Assembly (NCBI RefSeq): GCF_041438865.1 | Contig: NZ_CP109450.1 | Span: 744,001-808,000 of the forward strand | Length of the DNA stretch: 64,000 bases | Direction: 5' to 3' | Source: Streptomyces sp. NBC_01471 | GTDB taxonomy: Bacteria > Actinomycetota > Actinomycetes > Streptomycetales > Streptomycetaceae | In this document: one piece after another, positions 63,289-64,000 of the stretch | Position numbering within the stretch: position 1 is the stretch's first letter | Layout of the letters: every line of letters starts with the position of its first letter | The notes under the pieces: generated by a model | The model's input: only the letters and a program-made list of their open reading frames with translations | What the model was told of the DNA's origin: nothing | Database searches by the model: none | Position numbers and translations under genes: made by a program

Positions 63289-64000
63289 GTGACCACCGCC
63301 AGCAGTCCAGCCCCTGCCGCACCGCCGGTACTCGACATCCGGCAGCGGAACATCGTGTTCGGCACGATCATGCTCGGTGTGCTGCTGGCCGCTCTCGACC
63401 AGACGATCGTCGGTACCGCGCTGCCGACGATCGTCTCGGACCTGGGCGGGGCGGCGCACATGTCCTGGGTGGTCACCGCGTACCTGCTCGCCGAGACGGT
63501 CTCCACCGTCCTGGTCGGCAAGTTCGGTGACCTCTTCGGCCGCAAGCTGATCTTCCAGGTGTCGGCGGTCATCTTCATCACGGGCTCGTTCCTGTGCGGC
63601 CTGGCGACGAACATGACGCTGCTGATCGCCTGGCGTGCGGTCCAGGGCATCGGCGCGGGCGGGCTGATGGTCACCGCGATGGCGCTGATCGCGGACGTCA
63701 TCCCGCTGCGCGAACGCGGCAAGTACCAGGGCGCGATCGGTGCGGTCTTCGGGGTGTCCACGGTGATCGGCCCGCTGCTCGGCGGGGTGTTCACGGACCA
63801 TCTGACCTGGCGCTGGGCGTTCTACGTCAATGTCCCGATCGCCGTGCTGGTGGTGATCGCGGCCGCCCGCAACATCCCGTCGGTCAAGTCCGCCAGCCGG
63901 CCGGTCATCGACTATCTGGGCATCGCGCTGGTCACGGTCGGGGCGAGCGCGCTCATCCTGGCCACCAGCTGGGGAGGCAACCAGTACGCCTGGGGCTCGG
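63289..64000 (+). CDS. MFS transporter, DHA2 (EmrB/QacA) family, 3' end outside window
   Basis: The open frame from GTG 63289 runs off the window end (237 complete codons). Helix 1 contains the DHA2 motif [17 protein letters not shown]; then [13 protein letters not shown] (motif A) and [23 protein letters not shown] (motif C and its flank) are canonical for 14-helix drug-proton antiporters. It is separated by 166 bp from ssuD and probably belongs to another transcription unit. The export substrate is unknown. Confidence 0.92.
   Translation, partial: MTTASSPAPAAPPVLDIRQRNIVFGTIMLGVLLAALDQTIVGTALPTIVSDLGGAAHMSWVVTAYLLAETVSTVLVGKFGDLFGRKLIFQVSAVIFITGSFLCGLATNMTLLIAWRAVQGIGAGGLMVTAMALIADVIPLRERGKYQGAIGAVFGVSTVIGPLLGGVFTDHLTWRWAFYVNVPIAVLVVIAAARNIPSVKSASRPVIDYLGIALVTVGASALILATSWGGNQYAWGS

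Noticed and set aside
60228..63794. An 1188-codon leftward frame antisense to the sulfonate operon
   Set aside because: Composition is that of a GC-rich antisense shadow. The forward genes have motifs, RBSs and overlaps.

Overview
This 64 kb window is chromosomal DNA of a high-GC filamentous actinomycete, almost certainly a Streptomyces. The evidence is the extreme G/C bias at third codon positions, frequent GTG and TTG starts, an SsgA-like sporulation protein, a WhiB-like protein, an SCO6745-type protein, a complete Mce locus, and a candidate DasR box in front of a GlcNAc-releasing enzyme. I see no rRNA or tRNA gene, CRISPR array, insertion sequence or phage module. Both ends are cut inside genes: a crotonase at the left and an MFS exporter at the right.

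Layout. 1-13.8 kb: crotonase fragment, GlxA-type regulator with an isonitrile-hydratase-like partner, SCO6745-family protein, Tex, an ABC-F ATPase, secreted M1 peptidase, LacI regulator, MpaB-type oxygenase, secreted sphingomyelinase-like phosphodiesterase, and a MerR regulator whose 3' end is repeated three times. 13.8-19.8 kb: a leftward beta-oxidation operon (alpha-methylacyl-CoA racemase, acyl-CoA dehydrogenase, thiolase, FadB). 19.8-31.5 kb: ROK regulator, GH84 beta-N-acetylglucosaminidase with a dre-like site, SsgA-like protein, methyltransferase, a second ABC-F gene with an RBS-masking hairpin, an acyl-ACP desaturase under a strong operator, WhiB-like protein, VOC protein and aldehyde dehydrogenase.

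31.5-52.6 kb is a lipid or sterol import and processing region. A tightly coupled leftward Mce operon (ATPase, two YrbE permeases, MceA-F, four Mce-associated proteins) is followed by a lytic transglycosylase. Upstream lie three secreted proteins, a PucR-type regulator and an SCP2-type protein plus acyl-CoA dehydrogenase operon. The mce distal promoter and the promoter of one secreted protein are nearly identical, and a CTTGTCA-N5-TGACAAG inverted repeat occurs both at the mce promoter and in front of the PucR gene, which suggests one regulon.

52.7-63.1 kb is an organosulfur region. A leftward tauCAB importer and a rightward operon (DszB-like desulfinase, lipoprotein, permease, ATPase, signal-less binding-protein homologue, SsuD monooxygenase) flank an IclR regulator. 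Each operon is preceded by a tiny unannotated ORF ending in a shared I-D-L-x-R-V-x-S-x-x-C pattern, typical of Streptomyces leader peptides; this suggests cysteine-responsive attenuation of both operons. This is the most interesting system in the window.
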